64,000 bases of DNA, from assembly GCF_003149085.1 (NCBI RefSeq), contig NZ_QGDT01000003.1, positions 248,001 through 312,000 on the forward strand. Direction: 5' to 3'. The notes beneath the pieces were generated by a model. That model was not told the DNA's origin, made no database searches, and was given only the letters and a program-made list of their open reading frames with translations. The DNA is from Dyadobacter jejuensis (GTDB taxonomy: Bacteria > Bacteroidota > Bacteroidia > Cytophagales > Spirosomataceae). How positions within the stretch are numbered: position 1 is the first letter of the stretch; the number at the start of each line of letters is the position of its first letter. A program made the position numbers and the translations under genes. Positions 37,191 through 46,245 of this stretch are shown piece by piece.

Positions 37191-37222
37191 AAAAAAATAG
37201 CCGGAACTTTCCGGCTATTTTT
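37191..37222. terminator. Bidirectional terminator between amtB and mtaB
   Basis: AATAGCCGG pairs with CCGGCTATT, with A-run before and T-run after, so both strands end in U-tracts. It serves amtB (ends 37171) and mtaB (ends 37241). Confidence 0.9.
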
Positions 37223-37240
37223 TTTGCTATTCTATACGAT

Positions 37241-38560
37241 TTAAGAGGCCAGCTCGGCCTCATATACCTCCATATGTCCTTCGGAGTTGATGAGCTGGTA
37301 ACTTACCTGTTTTGTTTCATTGATCAACAAGGGATCGTAACGAACCGCTACGCGAATATAGTTTTCAGTAAAACCTAACATCTGCCCATTCTGTTGCTCA
37401 TCTTCAAATAATACGGTCCCAGTTTTCTGAATTTGACTTTCATAGAAATGACGTTTCTTCTTCTCTGAAAGAATATGCAACATTTTGGATCTCTTGGCCC
37501 TGTCCGATTTGTCGACTACGGGTTTTATCTCCAAGGCAGCGGTGTTGTCCCTTTCTGAATAGGTAAAAACATGTAGATAAGATACGGGCAGTCTATTCAG
37601 AAAGTCATAGGTTTCCATGAATCGTTCTGGAGTTTCGCCAGGATGCCCTACGATCACGTCGACTCCAATACAACAGTCGGGCATGAGTTGTTTGATTTTA
37701 TTGACGCGTTCTTCGTAGAGCCCTTTTCGATAGCGCCTTTTCATCAGACTTAATACCGAGTCGGAGCCCGATTGTAGCGGTATATGGAAGTGATGAGCGA
37801 AGCGCTTAGACTGGGCCACAAACGATATTATATCGTCGGACAGTAAATTAGGCTCTATAGATGAAATTCGGAATCGGGCTATACCCTCCACCTCGTCCAG
37901 AGCTTGTATCAGTTCTAGGAAGGTGGACGTTCTCTTGCCATTTTGAAGCCCAAAATCGCCAATATTAACCCCAGTCAAGACGATTTCTTTGACCCCTCTG
38001 TCAGCGATCTCTCTGGCCGATTTTAGTATATTTTCGATGGTGTCGGATCGGCTTTTGCCCCTCGCCAAGGGAATGGTACAATAGGAGCAAGGGTAGTCGC
38101 ACCCATCCTGGACCTTCAGGAAAGTACGGGTACGATCGTTGAGCGAGTAGGAATTATGATATTCCAAGGCTTCTGATATGTCGGAGGCATGGACTACCGC
38201 ATTCTGGTCTTGGGGTACCTTTTCGAACGTATCGATTAAGTCGACCAGTCTGAATTTTTCAGCGGCGCCCAGCACGGCATCTACACCGGGGATCTCCGAA
38301 ATTTCCACAGGCTTAAGCTGGGCATAACAACCGATGATGGCTACAAAGCCATTTGGATTTATTTTCTGTGCCTCGCGAACGATCTTCCGACATTTTTTGT
38401 CGGCATTTTCTGTTACCGAACAGGTATTAATTATAAATACATCGGGCCGATCATTGAATTCGACTTTTGTATGACCTTTTTGCTCAAACATTCTTCCTAT
38501 TGAGGAAGTCTCGGAATAATTAAGCTTACAGCCGAGGGTATAAAATGCAACTTTCTTCAT
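37241..38560 (-). CDS. mtaB: tRNA t6A37 methylthiotransferase MtaB
   Basis: This radical-SAM enzyme converts t6A to ms2t6A at tRNA position 37. The N-terminal UPF0004 domain provides Cys11, Cys47 and Cys78 for one 4Fe-4S cluster. The radical-SAM cluster uses Cys154, Cys158 and Cys161 (CDYPCSYC). The start GCKLNYSET separates MtaB from MiaB, which has a GCQMN-like start. A short TRAM-like C-terminal region is present. The 439-residue length is typical. It is a single gene closed by the shared terminator. Confidence 0.92.
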   Translation of the reverse strand: MKKVAFYTLGCKLNYSETSSIGRMFEQKGHTKVEFNDRPDVFIINTCSVTENADKKCRKIVREAQKINPNGFVAIIGCYAQLKPVEISEIPGVDAVLGAAEKFRLVDLIDTFEKVPQDQNAVVHASDISEALEYHNSYSLNDRTRTFLKVQDGCDYPCSYCTIPLARGKSRSDTIENILKSAREIADRGVKEIVLTGVNIGDFGLQNGKRTSTFLELIQALDEVEGIARFRISSIEPNLLSDDIISFVAQSKRFAHHFHIPLQSGSDSVLSLMKRRYRKGLYEERVNKIKQLMPDCCIGVDVIVGHPGETPERFMETYDFLNRLPVSYLHVFTYSERDNTAALEIKPVVDKSDRAKRSKMLHILSEKKKRHFYESQIQKTGTVLFEDEQQNGQMLGFTENYIRVAVRYDPLLINETKQVSYQLINSEGHMEVYEAELAS

Positions 38561-38598
38561 GATTTTTCTTTAAGACCGCAAATTTACATCTTTTCTCA

Positions 38599-40431
38599 TC
38601 AACGGCTTAAATAATCGCCAAAGGATGTCTGCAGATAGGCCTTTCCATTTTCTAATTCCGCAGGATTGATATTCCCTTCCTTGCCAATAATATTGCCGCC
38701 GATATTGTCGTGAATCAAATATCCCTGTGGTCTTACCCAACCAAAGCCATTGTTAAAAGCGAAATAGGCAAAGTTTTGTCGATGGCTATCGAAGATATCA
38801 TTACTCCATTCGAAGTCATGGGAGGATTTGCCCAGCTGATGCAACAGCGTGCTGGCCAAGTCCGTTTGGGAGGCGAGGGTGTTTATTCGTAACCCGGTGT
38901 TTTTTAGCGCCCCGCCAAGCCATAGCATAGGGATATGAAATTGGGAGGGTTTACCGGCTTCTGTTGCTGGCATCGGGTGGCCATGATCGGCAATGATTAC
39001 CAAAAGGGTATTTTTCCACCAGGGTTTGGTTTTGGCTGCCGCTACAAAATCGCCTATTGAACGATCGGTGTAATGAAGGGCATTTAGGAACAGTTTTTCC
39101 TGGCTAGTGCCCGCAATGACCGTTGGTACGGGAACTTCAAAGGGTTCATGACTGCTCAGGGTAAATAAGGTATTGAAGAAGGGCTGGGGGGCATGATCCA
39201 AGTCGGACAGGAATCTGTTGAGAACCACATGATCGTGAGCACCCCATTTGGAATTCATATCCGACTTGTTGAATGCATGTATATCGACAATATTATCGAA
39301 CTTTTGCTGCAAAAAATAGCTCTTCATATTGGCGAACTCCGTTTCTCCTCCATAATAGAAGGCGGTAGAATAGCCTTGTTGTTTGAAATTCTTGGGTAAA
39401 GAGGGTAAATGGAGCGTTTTGGTTGGGATCTTAATGATCGAGCGGGTTGGTTGGGCGGGATACCCGCTTAAGATGGACACCATGCCCTTGTCGCTCCTAT
39501 CGCCGCTGGCATATATATTGGTAAACAGTATTCCTTCCTGGGCCAACTGGTCGAACTGGGGGGTGATTCCGGGTAATCCTCCTAGTGTACCTACTATTTT
39601 GGCCGTAAAGCTTTCCCAGATGAGGACTATCACATTGATGCGTCCACTATCGACGAGTGTCAGCTGAGGGACCTGGTCATCATAAAGGGCCCTGGTTTTT
39701 TGACGGGCCGTGGAATCGGGTAAATACCTGAAGGGATTGTCCTTGTTATAGGTTTGGTGAATGAGTGAACTCGAATAATTCCACGGTACATTTACTGCCG
39801 CATAATTGGCAAAACTTTCTTCGCTGAAGTACACCGTACTTTGATTCATGGGGGCCAGCTGGAGGCCGCCACGGATGGGGATAATCCAGGCAGCGGCCGC
39901 AATAATGAAAAATAATAGGCTTATAATCGGAGACAATGGCCGCAGTTGAGGCAAGGTACGGGCCGCTATTCTCGTTAATAGCCAATAACTAATTCCGAAT
40001 AAGAACAGTCCGATACTCAATATAAATCCGACTGGAGCGGAACTCATAGAGGCCCATGCTTCTCGTGGGGACTGCAAATAATGTAGGGAGGTGGCGTCGA
40101 TTCTAAAACCCCATGCTCGGAATAGCTCTAGGTCCACGCATACTAGCAACGCTATGATGAAAGTGGTCAGTAAGCTATAAGAGTGGATAAAACTTTTATA
40201 CCAATTAAATCTCTTAAAGGTAAAAGCCATCAATAATGTTGGAAGCACTAGAAGGTAACCAGCGAAAGAGATATCCATCCGGACACCATGCCAGGCACTC
40301 AAAGCCCAATAGTAGCTGGGTAGTTCCAAGGCCTTCGTATAATGATAGGCCATAAAAAGCACTCTAAAAAATTGAAAGAGCAATACCCAACAAAGCCAGT
40401 ATAATATTAAAAATTGAATTCTTGGTCGCAT
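38599..40431 (-). CDS. LtaS-like alkaline-phosphatase-superfamily membrane protein
   Basis: The 610-residue protein has five N-terminal membrane helices (within 1-190) and a periplasmic sulfatase/phosphoglycerol transferase domain (about 260-600). The nucleophile Thr276 follows the metal-binding Glu in WESFTAK. Other metal ligands are suggested by SHEPF and IADHGHPMP. In Firmicutes this architecture makes lipoteichoic acid, which a Gram-negative lacks. Here it more probably transfers phosphoglycerol or phosphoethanolamine to a glycan or lipid. It lies 38 bases upstream of mtaB. No glycan genes surround it. Confidence 0.85.
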   Translation of the reverse strand: MRPRIQFLILYWLCWVLLFQFFRVLFMAYHYTKALELPSYYWALSAWHGVRMDISFAGYLLVLPTLLMAFTFKRFNWYKSFIHSYSLLTTFIIALLVCVDLELFRAWGFRIDATSLHYLQSPREAWASMSSAPVGFILSIGLFLFGISYWLLTRIAARTLPQLRPLSPIISLLFFIIAAAAWIIPIRGGLQLAPMNQSTVYFSEESFANYAAVNVPWNYSSSLIHQTYNKDNPFRYLPDSTARQKTRALYDDQVPQLTLVDSGRINVIVLIWESFTAKIVGTLGGLPGITPQFDQLAQEGILFTNIYASGDRSDKGMVSILSGYPAQPTRSIIKIPTKTLHLPSLPKNFKQQGYSTAFYYGGETEFANMKSYFLQQKFDNIVDIHAFNKSDMNSKWGAHDHVVLNRFLSDLDHAPQPFFNTLFTLSSHEPFEVPVPTVIAGTSQEKLFLNALHYTDRSIGDFVAAAKTKPWWKNTLLVIIADHGHPMPATEAGKPSQFHIPMLWLGGALKNTGLRINTLASQTDLASTLLHQLGKSSHDFEWSNDIFDSHRQNFAYFAFNNGFGWVRPQGYLIHDNIGGNIIGKEGNINPAELENGKAYLQTSFGDYLSR

Positions 40432-40532
40432 GACGTACTAAAAAAGGGCAAAAGTCTGATAATTTTCTTTATGATAACAACCATTTGATGATTATGTCGC
40501 CAAAAATATTATAGTTTGTTGGTTTTAATAGA

Positions 40533-40540
40533 TATTTTTG
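40533..40540 (+). promoter_or_regulatory. Candidate -7 element of the glnN gene
   Basis: TATTTTTG matches TAnnTTTG, 28 bases before the ATG. TTG triplets upstream are only about 14 bases away, so -33 recognition is uncertain and an activator may be used. Confidence 0.4.
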
Positions 40541-40568
40541 GGGATCGATTATATTTAAATACATATTT

Positions 40569-42755
40569 ATGACATTTCGTTCCAATGCCTATGAAACGGC
40601 ACTGAGTAGAATAGCGCCGACTCTTACCCCCCCCACCGAAAAGGTTGCGGACTTATATGGCAGCAACACCTTCAGTGATGAGGTGATGAGAACTTTATTA
40701 TCGACAGAAGCCTATACCAAAATCTCGAATGCCATAAAGTCTGGATCGACGATCGACAGAGAAGTGGCCGAAGAAGTTGCTACAGCTATGAAATCTTGGG
40801 CCATCTCTAAGGGAGCTTCTCACTATACACACTGGTTCCAACCACTTACAGGAACTACTGCCGAAAAACATGATTCCTTTTTTGACTTGAATTCAGAAGG
40901 CAAAGCCGTTGAGAAATTTAAAGGAAGCGCCTTAGTTCAGCAAGAACCAGATGCATCGTCATTTCCTAGCGGAGGGCTACGGGCTACTTTCGAGGCACGT
41001 GGATATACAGGCTGGGATCCTAGCTCGCCGGCCTTTCTAATGGACAACGGGGCAGGAGGGAAGACCCTCTGCATTCCGTCGGTTTTTATCTCTTATACCG
41101 GTGAAGCCCTGGATTACAAGGCGCCTTTATTGCGTTCTTTGGTAATGTTGGACAAAGCGGCCACTTCCGTTTGCCAGTATTTCAATAGGGAGGTGGACAA
41201 GGTAACACCTACATTAGGGATAGAGCAGGAGTATTTCTTAGTCGATAAGGCTTTGTACTATGCCCGGCCCGACTTGTTGATGTCGGGTAGGACGGTGTTT
41301 GGCCATAGCCCAGCACGAGGCCAACAGCTCGACGACCATTATTTTGGTTCTATATCCCCCAGGGTCAATGCCTTTATGGCCGACTTTGAATTTGAAGCGC
41401 TTAAGCTTGGAATTCCCGTTCGGACCCGTCATAACGAAGTGGCTCCAGGTCAATTTGAATGTGCTCCTACTTTTGAGGAAGTCAATCTGGCAATTGACCA
41501 TAATGCCCTACTGATGGATTTGATGCAGAAAGTTGGAGAGCGGCACAGTTTTCAGGTGTTATTCCATGAAAAGCCTTTTGCGGGAATTAATGGTAGTGGA
41601 AAGCATAATAACTGGTCGTTGTCGACCAATAATGGTATCAACCTACTGGCGCCAACTACAAAGCCTAAAGAGAATTTACGATTCCTCACTTTCCTGTTGA
41701 CGGTAGTGAAGGCGGTGCATGACCACGCCGATTTGTTAAGAGCGTCCATCGCTTCGGCCAGCAACGAACATCGGCTAGGTGCCAATGAGGCTCCTCCTTC
41801 TATCGTTTCGGTATTTTTGGGTGGTGAGCTTACGGCCATGCTCGAAGAGCTGGTAAGTAAAGGTGAGGTTACTGTCGAAAAAGGAGAGAACTTTTACTAT
41901 AAACTGGGCATCAGTAGAATACCTAATTTGCAAAGGGATAATACGGATAGGAATAGGACATCTCCTTTTTGTTTTACGGGTAACAAATTTGAATTTAGGG
42001 CGGTAGGAAGTTCTCAAAACAGTGCTTCCGCCATGATTGTCCTCAATACGATCGTTGCAAACCAGTTAATGGAGTTTAAGCGGGAGATGGATGAACGGCT
42101 TGCTGCTGGCGAGGAAAAGAAGAGTGCTAATGTGGCCATTCTTAAAAGGTATTATACGGAGTCGAAGCGAATTTTATTCGAAGGAAACGGGTACTCTGAC
42201 GAGTGGGTAGCCTTAGCCGCCGAACGTGGATTGAGCAATATTCGAGAGACCTACGATGCTTTGCATGCCTTTATAGAGGAACCTACCATCGAGATTTTCC
42301 GCAAAGTAGGGGTATTGAACGCCCGTGAACTTCATGCACGCTATGAGATAGAATTAGAAAACTATGTAAAAAAATTGCAGATTGAATCCCGTGTCATTGG
42401 CGACCTAGCGCTGAATCATGTGGTGTCTACCGTAGTGAAGTATCAGTTCAAACTGGCGCAAACGGCTCGTGCACTTAGTGATTTGGATATGACCGAGGAG
42501 GCCGAACCTATTAAGGAAATCATACGGGAAATATCGAAGCATGTGGTGATTATCAAGAGATTGGTGCATGAAATGACCGAAGCTCGGAAGAATGCCAATG
42601 TTATAGAAGGATTCTATGAAAAAGCTAAGGCATATGGGTCCGATGTAAAAGGTTATTTCGACGAGATTCGTTATCATGTCGATAAACTAGAGTTGTTGAT
42701 TGATGACGAAGACTGGCCTTTGGCGAAGTATAGAGAGATATTATTTTTAGAGTAA
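40569..42755 (+). CDS. glnN: Glutamine synthetase type III
   Basis: The 728-residue enzyme condenses ammonia and glutamate with ATP. The type III form is much longer than GSI or GSII and common in Bacteroidota. Markers are WFQPLTGTTAEKHDSF, the beta-grasp ending EQEYF, TRHNEVAPGQFE (metal Glu/His), NGSGKHNNWS (nucleotide site) and ANEAPPSIVS. The C-terminal 170 residues form the GSIII-specific helical domain. Nearby amtB and the convergent GSII gene make a nitrogen-assimilation locus. An acidic protein of unknown function follows 25 bases downstream and is probably co-transcribed. Confidence 0.97.
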   Translation: MTFRSNAYETALSRIAPTLTPPTEKVADLYGSNTFSDEVMRTLLSTEAYTKISNAIKSGSTIDREVAEEVATAMKSWAISKGASHYTHWFQPLTGTTAEKHDSFFDLNSEGKAVEKFKGSALVQQEPDASSFPSGGLRATFEARGYTGWDPSSPAFLMDNGAGGKTLCIPSVFISYTGEALDYKAPLLRSLVMLDKAATSVCQYFNREVDKVTPTLGIEQEYFLVDKALYYARPDLLMSGRTVFGHSPARGQQLDDHYFGSISPRVNAFMADFEFEALKLGIPVRTRHNEVAPGQFECAPTFEEVNLAIDHNALLMDLMQKVGERHSFQVLFHEKPFAGINGSGKHNNWSLSTNNGINLLAPTTKPKENLRFLTFLLTVVKAVHDHADLLRASIASASNEHRLGANEAPPSIVSVFLGGELTAMLEELVSKGEVTVEKGENFYYKLGISRIPNLQRDNTDRNRTSPFCFTGNKFEFRAVGSSQNSASAMIVLNTIVANQLMEFKREMDERLAAGEEKKSANVAILKRYYTESKRILFEGNGYSDEWVALAAERGLSNIRETYDALHAFIEEPTIEIFRKVGVLNARELHARYEIELENYVKKLQIESRVIGDLALNHVVSTVVKYQFKLAQTARALSDLDMTEEAEPIKEIIREISKHVVIIKRLVHEMTEARKNANVIEGFYEKAKAYGSDVKGYFDEIRYHVDKLELLIDDEDWPLAKYREILFLE

Positions 42756-42780
42756 TTTATTAATTTAATTGTCAATTCTA

Positions 42781-43335
42781 ATGTATAAGAACCCAGGTTT
42801 CGACCCTGAAGAGATCGACCAGCTTAAAAGGGAGTGCAAGGCGGAGCGTTTGAATTTCGTTCATGTTGCCGACGAGTTGGAGGAACAGGACGAGAATAAC
42901 GAGCATGCTCATGTTCAGTTCGTAGGTTGGTATAAGGACAAAGAGGTGGTTTTTGACGCCTTGATTTATACGCTTCGCTTACATCATTCTACTTTGGTAT
43001 ATGAGGCGGCATTGGAAAGACTGAAGGCCCAGATGCCCGACTATCTGCCGCCCGATGAACGGAGTGATGTCGATGACATTGATCTGGATGCCGAAGAAGA
43101 GGCTGAAGAACTCTTAACCGAATTTATTGAGGAGATAGAGGAAAATGAAGAGATCAAAGTCAAAGAGCATGTCGAAATCGATACGGACTTCGATTATGGG
43201 ATTGGTCTGGAGGTAGGATTGAATAAAACTGAAATTAATGATAAAATTATTTCTGATTTTATAATCGCCTATAATACCGGACGTATTCAGCTCGATAATA
43301 CGCTCTATTCCTTTACTACGGAAGACGAAGACTAA
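42781..43335 (+). CDS. Unrecognised acidic protein downstream of glnN
   Basis: I do not recognise a family. The 184-residue product is soluble, without signal peptide or membrane helix. An N-terminal part (about 1-90) with FDPEEIDQLKREC and VQFVGWYKDKEVVFDALIYTLRLH looks folded. A strongly acidic middle (about 90-140, EEAEELLTEFIEEIEENEE) follows, then a hydrophobic C-terminal stretch. The ATG at 42781 is preferred to an in-frame TTG at 42769 that overlaps AT-rich leader. It starts 25 bases after glnN and ends at a bidirectional terminator, so it is probably made with GSIII. A role as partner or inhibitor of the synthetase is speculation. Confidence 0.75.
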   Translation: MYKNPGFDPEEIDQLKRECKAERLNFVHVADELEEQDENNEHAHVQFVGWYKDKEVVFDALIYTLRLHHSTLVYEAALERLKAQMPDYLPPDERSDVDDIDLDAEEEAEELLTEFIEEIEENEEIKVKEHVEIDTDFDYGIGLEVGLNKTEINDKIISDFIIAYNTGRIQLDNTLYSFTTEDED

Positions 43336-43353
43336 TTATTGAAGTATGTTATT

Positions 43354-43389
43354 AAAGGAAAAGCCCGATTTTTATCGGGCTTTTCCTTT
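43354..43389. terminator. Bidirectional terminator between the glnN operon and the GSII gene
   Basis: A perfect 16-bp stem (43354-43369 with 43374-43389) around TTTT ends in U-rich tracts on both strands. It separates converging genes ending at 43335 and 43411. Confidence 0.9.
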
Positions 43390-43410
43390 TTATATACAGT
43401 ACGTTGGTGC

Positions 43411-44421
43411 TTATACAGCCGACTTTACTGTTTTGATAATCCTTGCGGCAACTTTGTAAGGATCGGCAGCCGAGTTAGGACGACGATCTTCCAAATATCC
43501 GCTCCAACCTTTGGCAGGAACGATTACAGGGATACGAATAGAAGCGCCACGGTCAGAAACTCCATAGCTAAAGTCGTGGATGCTTGCTGTTTCGTGTAAT
43601 CCCGTTAGACGTTGGTCGTTGTCTGCACCATATACGTCAATATGTTCCTTAACAACAGGACGGAAGGCTTCGCATACTTTATCGAAAACTTCTTTGCTTC
43701 CTGCGGTTCTCAAAGCAGTATTTGAGAAGTTGGCGTGCATTCCACTACCATTCCAGTCTAGGGTACCTAGAGGCTTACAGTGCCAGTTGATAGAAACACC
43801 ATACTTTTCGCCGATACGCTCGAGTAGGTAACGTCCCAGCCAGATCTGATCTCCAGCTTCTTGGGCTCCTTTTGCGAAAACTTGGAATTCCCACTGTCCT
43901 GCAGCTACTTCCGCATTGATACCTTCAACATTCAATCCGGCTTCAAGGCATGCATCTAAATGTTCTTCTACGATTTCACGTCCGAAAGCGTTTTTAGCGC
44001 CTACTGAGCAGTAGTAAGGACCTTGTGGTGCAGGGTATCCGTTTGCAGGGAATCCTAGTGGCTTATTGGTTTCTTCATCCCACAAGAAATACTCTTGTTC
44101 AAATCCGAACCAGAAATCGTTGTCTCCATCTTCTATGGTGGCGCGGCCATTCGTAACGTGTGGGGTGCCATCGGCATTCATAACTTCACACATTACCAAG
44201 TATCCATTTTTACGCTGAGGATCTGGAATGATGTATACAGGCTTCAATAGGCAGTCGGAAGAACCACCAAGGGCTTGTTCTGTTGAAGATCCATCGAATG
44301 ACCACATGCTGCAGTCTTCCAGTTTTCCACTAAAATCGATTTCAATTTTAGTTTTGCTACGTAAGCTTTGGGTAGGCTTGTAACCATCCAACCAAATATA
44401 TTCCAGTTTGGATTTTGACAT
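43411..44421 (-). CDS. Glutamine synthetase type II (eukaryotic-like)
   Basis: The 336-residue enzyme is of the short GSII class known from eukaryotes, Rhizobium GlnII and some Bacteroidota. Class features are EYIWLDGY near the start, SFDGSSTEQA, FGFEQEYFL, GINAEVAAGQWEFQ (catalytic Glu), WNGSGMHANFS and SDRGASIRIPV. It lacks the adenylylation Tyr loop of GSI-beta. It therefore duplicates the glnN reaction with an unrelated regulatory surface. It has its own promoter-like region and converges on the glnN operon. Separate control by nitrogen supply is likely but not shown. Confidence 0.95.
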   Translation of the reverse strand: MSKSKLEYIWLDGYKPTQSLRSKTKIEIDFSGKLEDCSMWSFDGSSTEQALGGSSDCLLKPVYIIPDPQRKNGYLVMCEVMNADGTPHVTNGRATIEDGDNDFWFGFEQEYFLWDEETNKPLGFPANGYPAPQGPYYCSVGAKNAFGREIVEEHLDACLEAGLNVEGINAEVAAGQWEFQVFAKGAQEAGDQIWLGRYLLERIGEKYGVSINWHCKPLGTLDWNGSGMHANFSNTALRTAGSKEVFDKVCEAFRPVVKEHIDVYGADNDQRLTGLHETASIHDFSYGVSDRGASIRIPVIVPAKGWSGYLEDRRPNSAADPYKVAARIIKTVKSAV

Positions 44422-44473
44422 AATAATATACGATAAGGTGGTGACTAATTAGTATAACGACACAATATTAATG

Positions 44474-44506
44474 CAAATATGTATTTTTAGGAAATAAATC
44501 TATCAA
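44474..44506 (-). promoter_or_regulatory. Candidate promoter of the GSII gene
   Basis: On the minus strand, TTG (44506-44504), a 22-base spacer, then CATATTTG (44481-44474), one mismatch from TAnnTTTG. The leader would be about 45 bases. Confidence 0.45.
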
Positions 44507-44658
44507 AAAAATCATTTTTGCCGAATATTATTGTGATTATAGCAGTATTGTAATCTAAAAATGTATTATTCTTATAGAAAAGGTCATTTGTATTATTCTG
44601 CTGTTTTGCCTATTTTTTGAAAAATTGTGAAAAATGTGGTTGAATTGTAAGCCGCAAA

Positions 44659-44684
44659 TTCAAAAAAAACTAATTTTTTTTGAA
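44659..44684. repeat. A/T-tract palindrome
   Basis: TTCAAAAAAAA (44659-44669) is repeated inverted at 44674-44684 around CTAA. It lies between two divergent promoters. It could bend DNA or bind a regulator; no function is known. Confidence 0.5.
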
Positions 44685-44759
44685 AATAATGTTTTTTGCG
44701 AGCCTGATTTAAAAGTCCAAAATGAACAAGCGGTTCACCTATTTTGGCGTGTTTTTTTA

Positions 44760-44767
44760 TACTTTTG
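44760..44767 (+). promoter_or_regulatory. Candidate -7 element of rsmE
   Basis: TACTTTTG matches TAnnTTTG, about 20 bases before the preferred ATG. It supports the downstream start, because it lies inside the longer alternative reading. Confidence 0.45.
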
Positions 44768-44790
44768 GGGTTAACACCCATTTATATATG

Positions 44791-45501
44791 ATGCATCTAT
44801 TTTATCAGCCCGACCTGGCACTTCATGAACTCGACGACGAAGAATCAAGACATATATTTAAAGTATTACGCCTACGTGCCCAGGATATAATTTATGTGAC
44901 GGATGGGAATGGTACCTTACAGAAATGCAGCATCTCTTATCATGGAAAGAAGGTGCTCTATAAAGTGTTAGAAGCGAATGTGCTCCCTCGTCCTGAAGCC
45001 AGCATCACCATGGGTATTGCTCCTACCAGAAAGGCGGAAAGAAACGAATGGATGGTTGAGAAGATGACTGAAATGGGCGTGGACGAAATCATTTTTATAG
45101 TTACCAGCCATACCCATACCGAGGGGATCAACCGTTCGGTCAATTTGGCTCGTCTTCAGCGGATTGCCATTGCCGCTATGAAGCAGTCGCAACAGGTATT
45201 CCTTCCCAACATCAGGCTTGAAAAGTCCTTTGAGGACTTTGTGGGACTACCGGGTACAGTAACCCGGTTAATCGCCTATGTTCCGGTGCAGCACCACACC
45301 AAGCACGCTTTCAGCTTCGTTGATAAGCAACGGCCATCCGTGATGCTAATAGGTCCCGAAGGTGATTTTACTGAAGAAGAGGTGGAGCTGGCCGTTCGAC
45401 ATGGATATACGCCCGTATCGCTGGGCCCTACACGTTTACGGACCGAAACAGCGGCAGTGCTTGCCTGTCATGCTATTAATCTGGCGTATCAGATCATCTA
45501 A
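44791..45501 (+). CDS. rsmE: 16S rRNA m3U1498 methyltransferase
   Basis: The 236-residue SPOUT-family enzyme methylates N3 of U1498 in 16S rRNA. The N-terminal PUA-like domain starts MHLFYQPDL and includes HIFKVLRL. The C-terminal trefoil-knot domain holds LIGPEGDFTEEE and SLGPTRLRTETA, the SAM-binding knot. The ATG at 44791 (or 44788) is chosen because homologues begin MxxFY. The ATG at 44722 would add a Phe-rich segment and span the -7 box. DUF4159 follows by 10 bases. Confidence 0.93.
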   Translation: MHLFYQPDLALHELDDEESRHIFKVLRLRAQDIIYVTDGNGTLQKCSISYHGKKVLYKVLEANVLPRPEASITMGIAPTRKAERNEWMVEKMTEMGVDEIIFIVTSHTHTEGINRSVNLARLQRIAIAAMKQSQQVFLPNIRLEKSFEDFVGLPGTVTRLIAYVPVQHHTKHAFSFVDKQRPSVMLIGPEGDFTEEEVELAVRHGYTPVSLGPTRLRTETAAVLACHAINLAYQII

Positions 45502-45511
45502 ATCATAAACT

Positions 45512-46174
45512 ATGAATAAAAAAGTAGGATTACTTCTTAGTTTGGTTCTTTTCACTATCTCCTTGGTGAACGGACAGGGTAATGTTAAAATTGCAAAACT
45601 CAAGTACAGTGGAGGAGGGGATTGGTATGCTAACAAAACCTCCCTGCCCAATCTGATCCAATTTTGTAATCGAGAGCTTCAAACCAATATCAGTGCGCAA
45701 GAAGATGTGGTGGAGGTAGGGAGCCCCGATCTTTTTACTTATCCTTTTGTCCATATGACCGGGCATGGGAATGTTGTCTTTACGAATGCAGAAGCCGAAA
45801 ACTTAAGGAACTACCTCCTGGCTGGTGGCTTCCTCCATATCGATGACAACTATGGCCTGGATCCTTTCGTGCGTAGGGAAATGAAAAAAGTGTTTCCAGA
45901 ATTATCCTTTGTCGAACTGCCTTTCGACCACCCAATCTATCGGTCGAGGTATGTTTTTAAGGACGGACTCCCTAAGATACATGAGCACGACGGGAAGCCT
46001 TCTCAAGGATTTGGACTCATTTGGGAGGGCCGACTACTTTGTTTTTATTCCTATGAAAGTGATTTGGGGAATGGTTGGGAGGACCAGTCGCTCTATAACG
46101 ACTCCGAGGCTTCACGAGCCAAAGCCTTGCAAATGGGAGCTAATTTGCTCATTTATGCCTTTACGGTCTATTAG
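45512..46174 (+). CDS. DUF4159 domain protein, secreted
   Basis: The 220-residue protein has a Sec signal peptide (MNKKVGLLLSLVLFTISLVNGQ) and one DUF4159 domain. Family features are DWYANKTSLPNL, the glutamine-amidotransferase-like turn GGFLHIDDNYG, and ELPFDHPIYR. DUF4159 proteins occur in Bacteroidota and other phyla, often in the periplasm, and no activity is established. The gene follows rsmE by 10 bases and is likely on the same transcript. The desaturase gene lies 113 bases further with its own -7 box. Confidence 0.88.
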   Translation: MNKKVGLLLSLVLFTISLVNGQGNVKIAKLKYSGGGDWYANKTSLPNLIQFCNRELQTNISAQEDVVEVGSPDLFTYPFVHMTGHGNVVFTNAEAENLRNYLLAGGFLHIDDNYGLDPFVRREMKKVFPELSFVELPFDHPIYRSRYVFKDGLPKIHEHDGKPSQGFGLIWEGRLLCFYSYESDLGNGWEDQSLYNDSEASRAKALQMGANLLIYAFTVY

Positions 46175-46245
46175 GTTTTAATATACTTGACTAGATTAGG
46201 TCTAAATTGCTTGGCATTATATATGGATTTCTGGTTGTTACCTCG

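Larger units (their letters stand above)
44422..44790. other. AT-rich divergent region between the GSII and rsmE genes
   Basis: About 370 bases hold a minus promoter (44474-44506), a plus -7 box (44760-44767) and a palindrome with A8/T8 arms (44659-44684). An in-frame ATG at 44722 would extend RsmE by 23 residues foreign to the family and is not used. No other gene is seen. Confidence 0.6.

Noticed and set aside
38599..40431. True lipoteichoic acid synthase
   Set aside because: The organism is Gram-negative by every other sign, so only the fold and transferase type are claimed.
40569..44421. Recent duplication of glutamine synthetase
   Set aside because: The two genes are of different classes (GSIII 728 and GSII 336 residues) and are not duplicates of each other.
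44722..44790. Upstream ATG for RsmE
   Set aside because: It would add a Phe-rich segment absent from RsmE and spans a promoter-like box.
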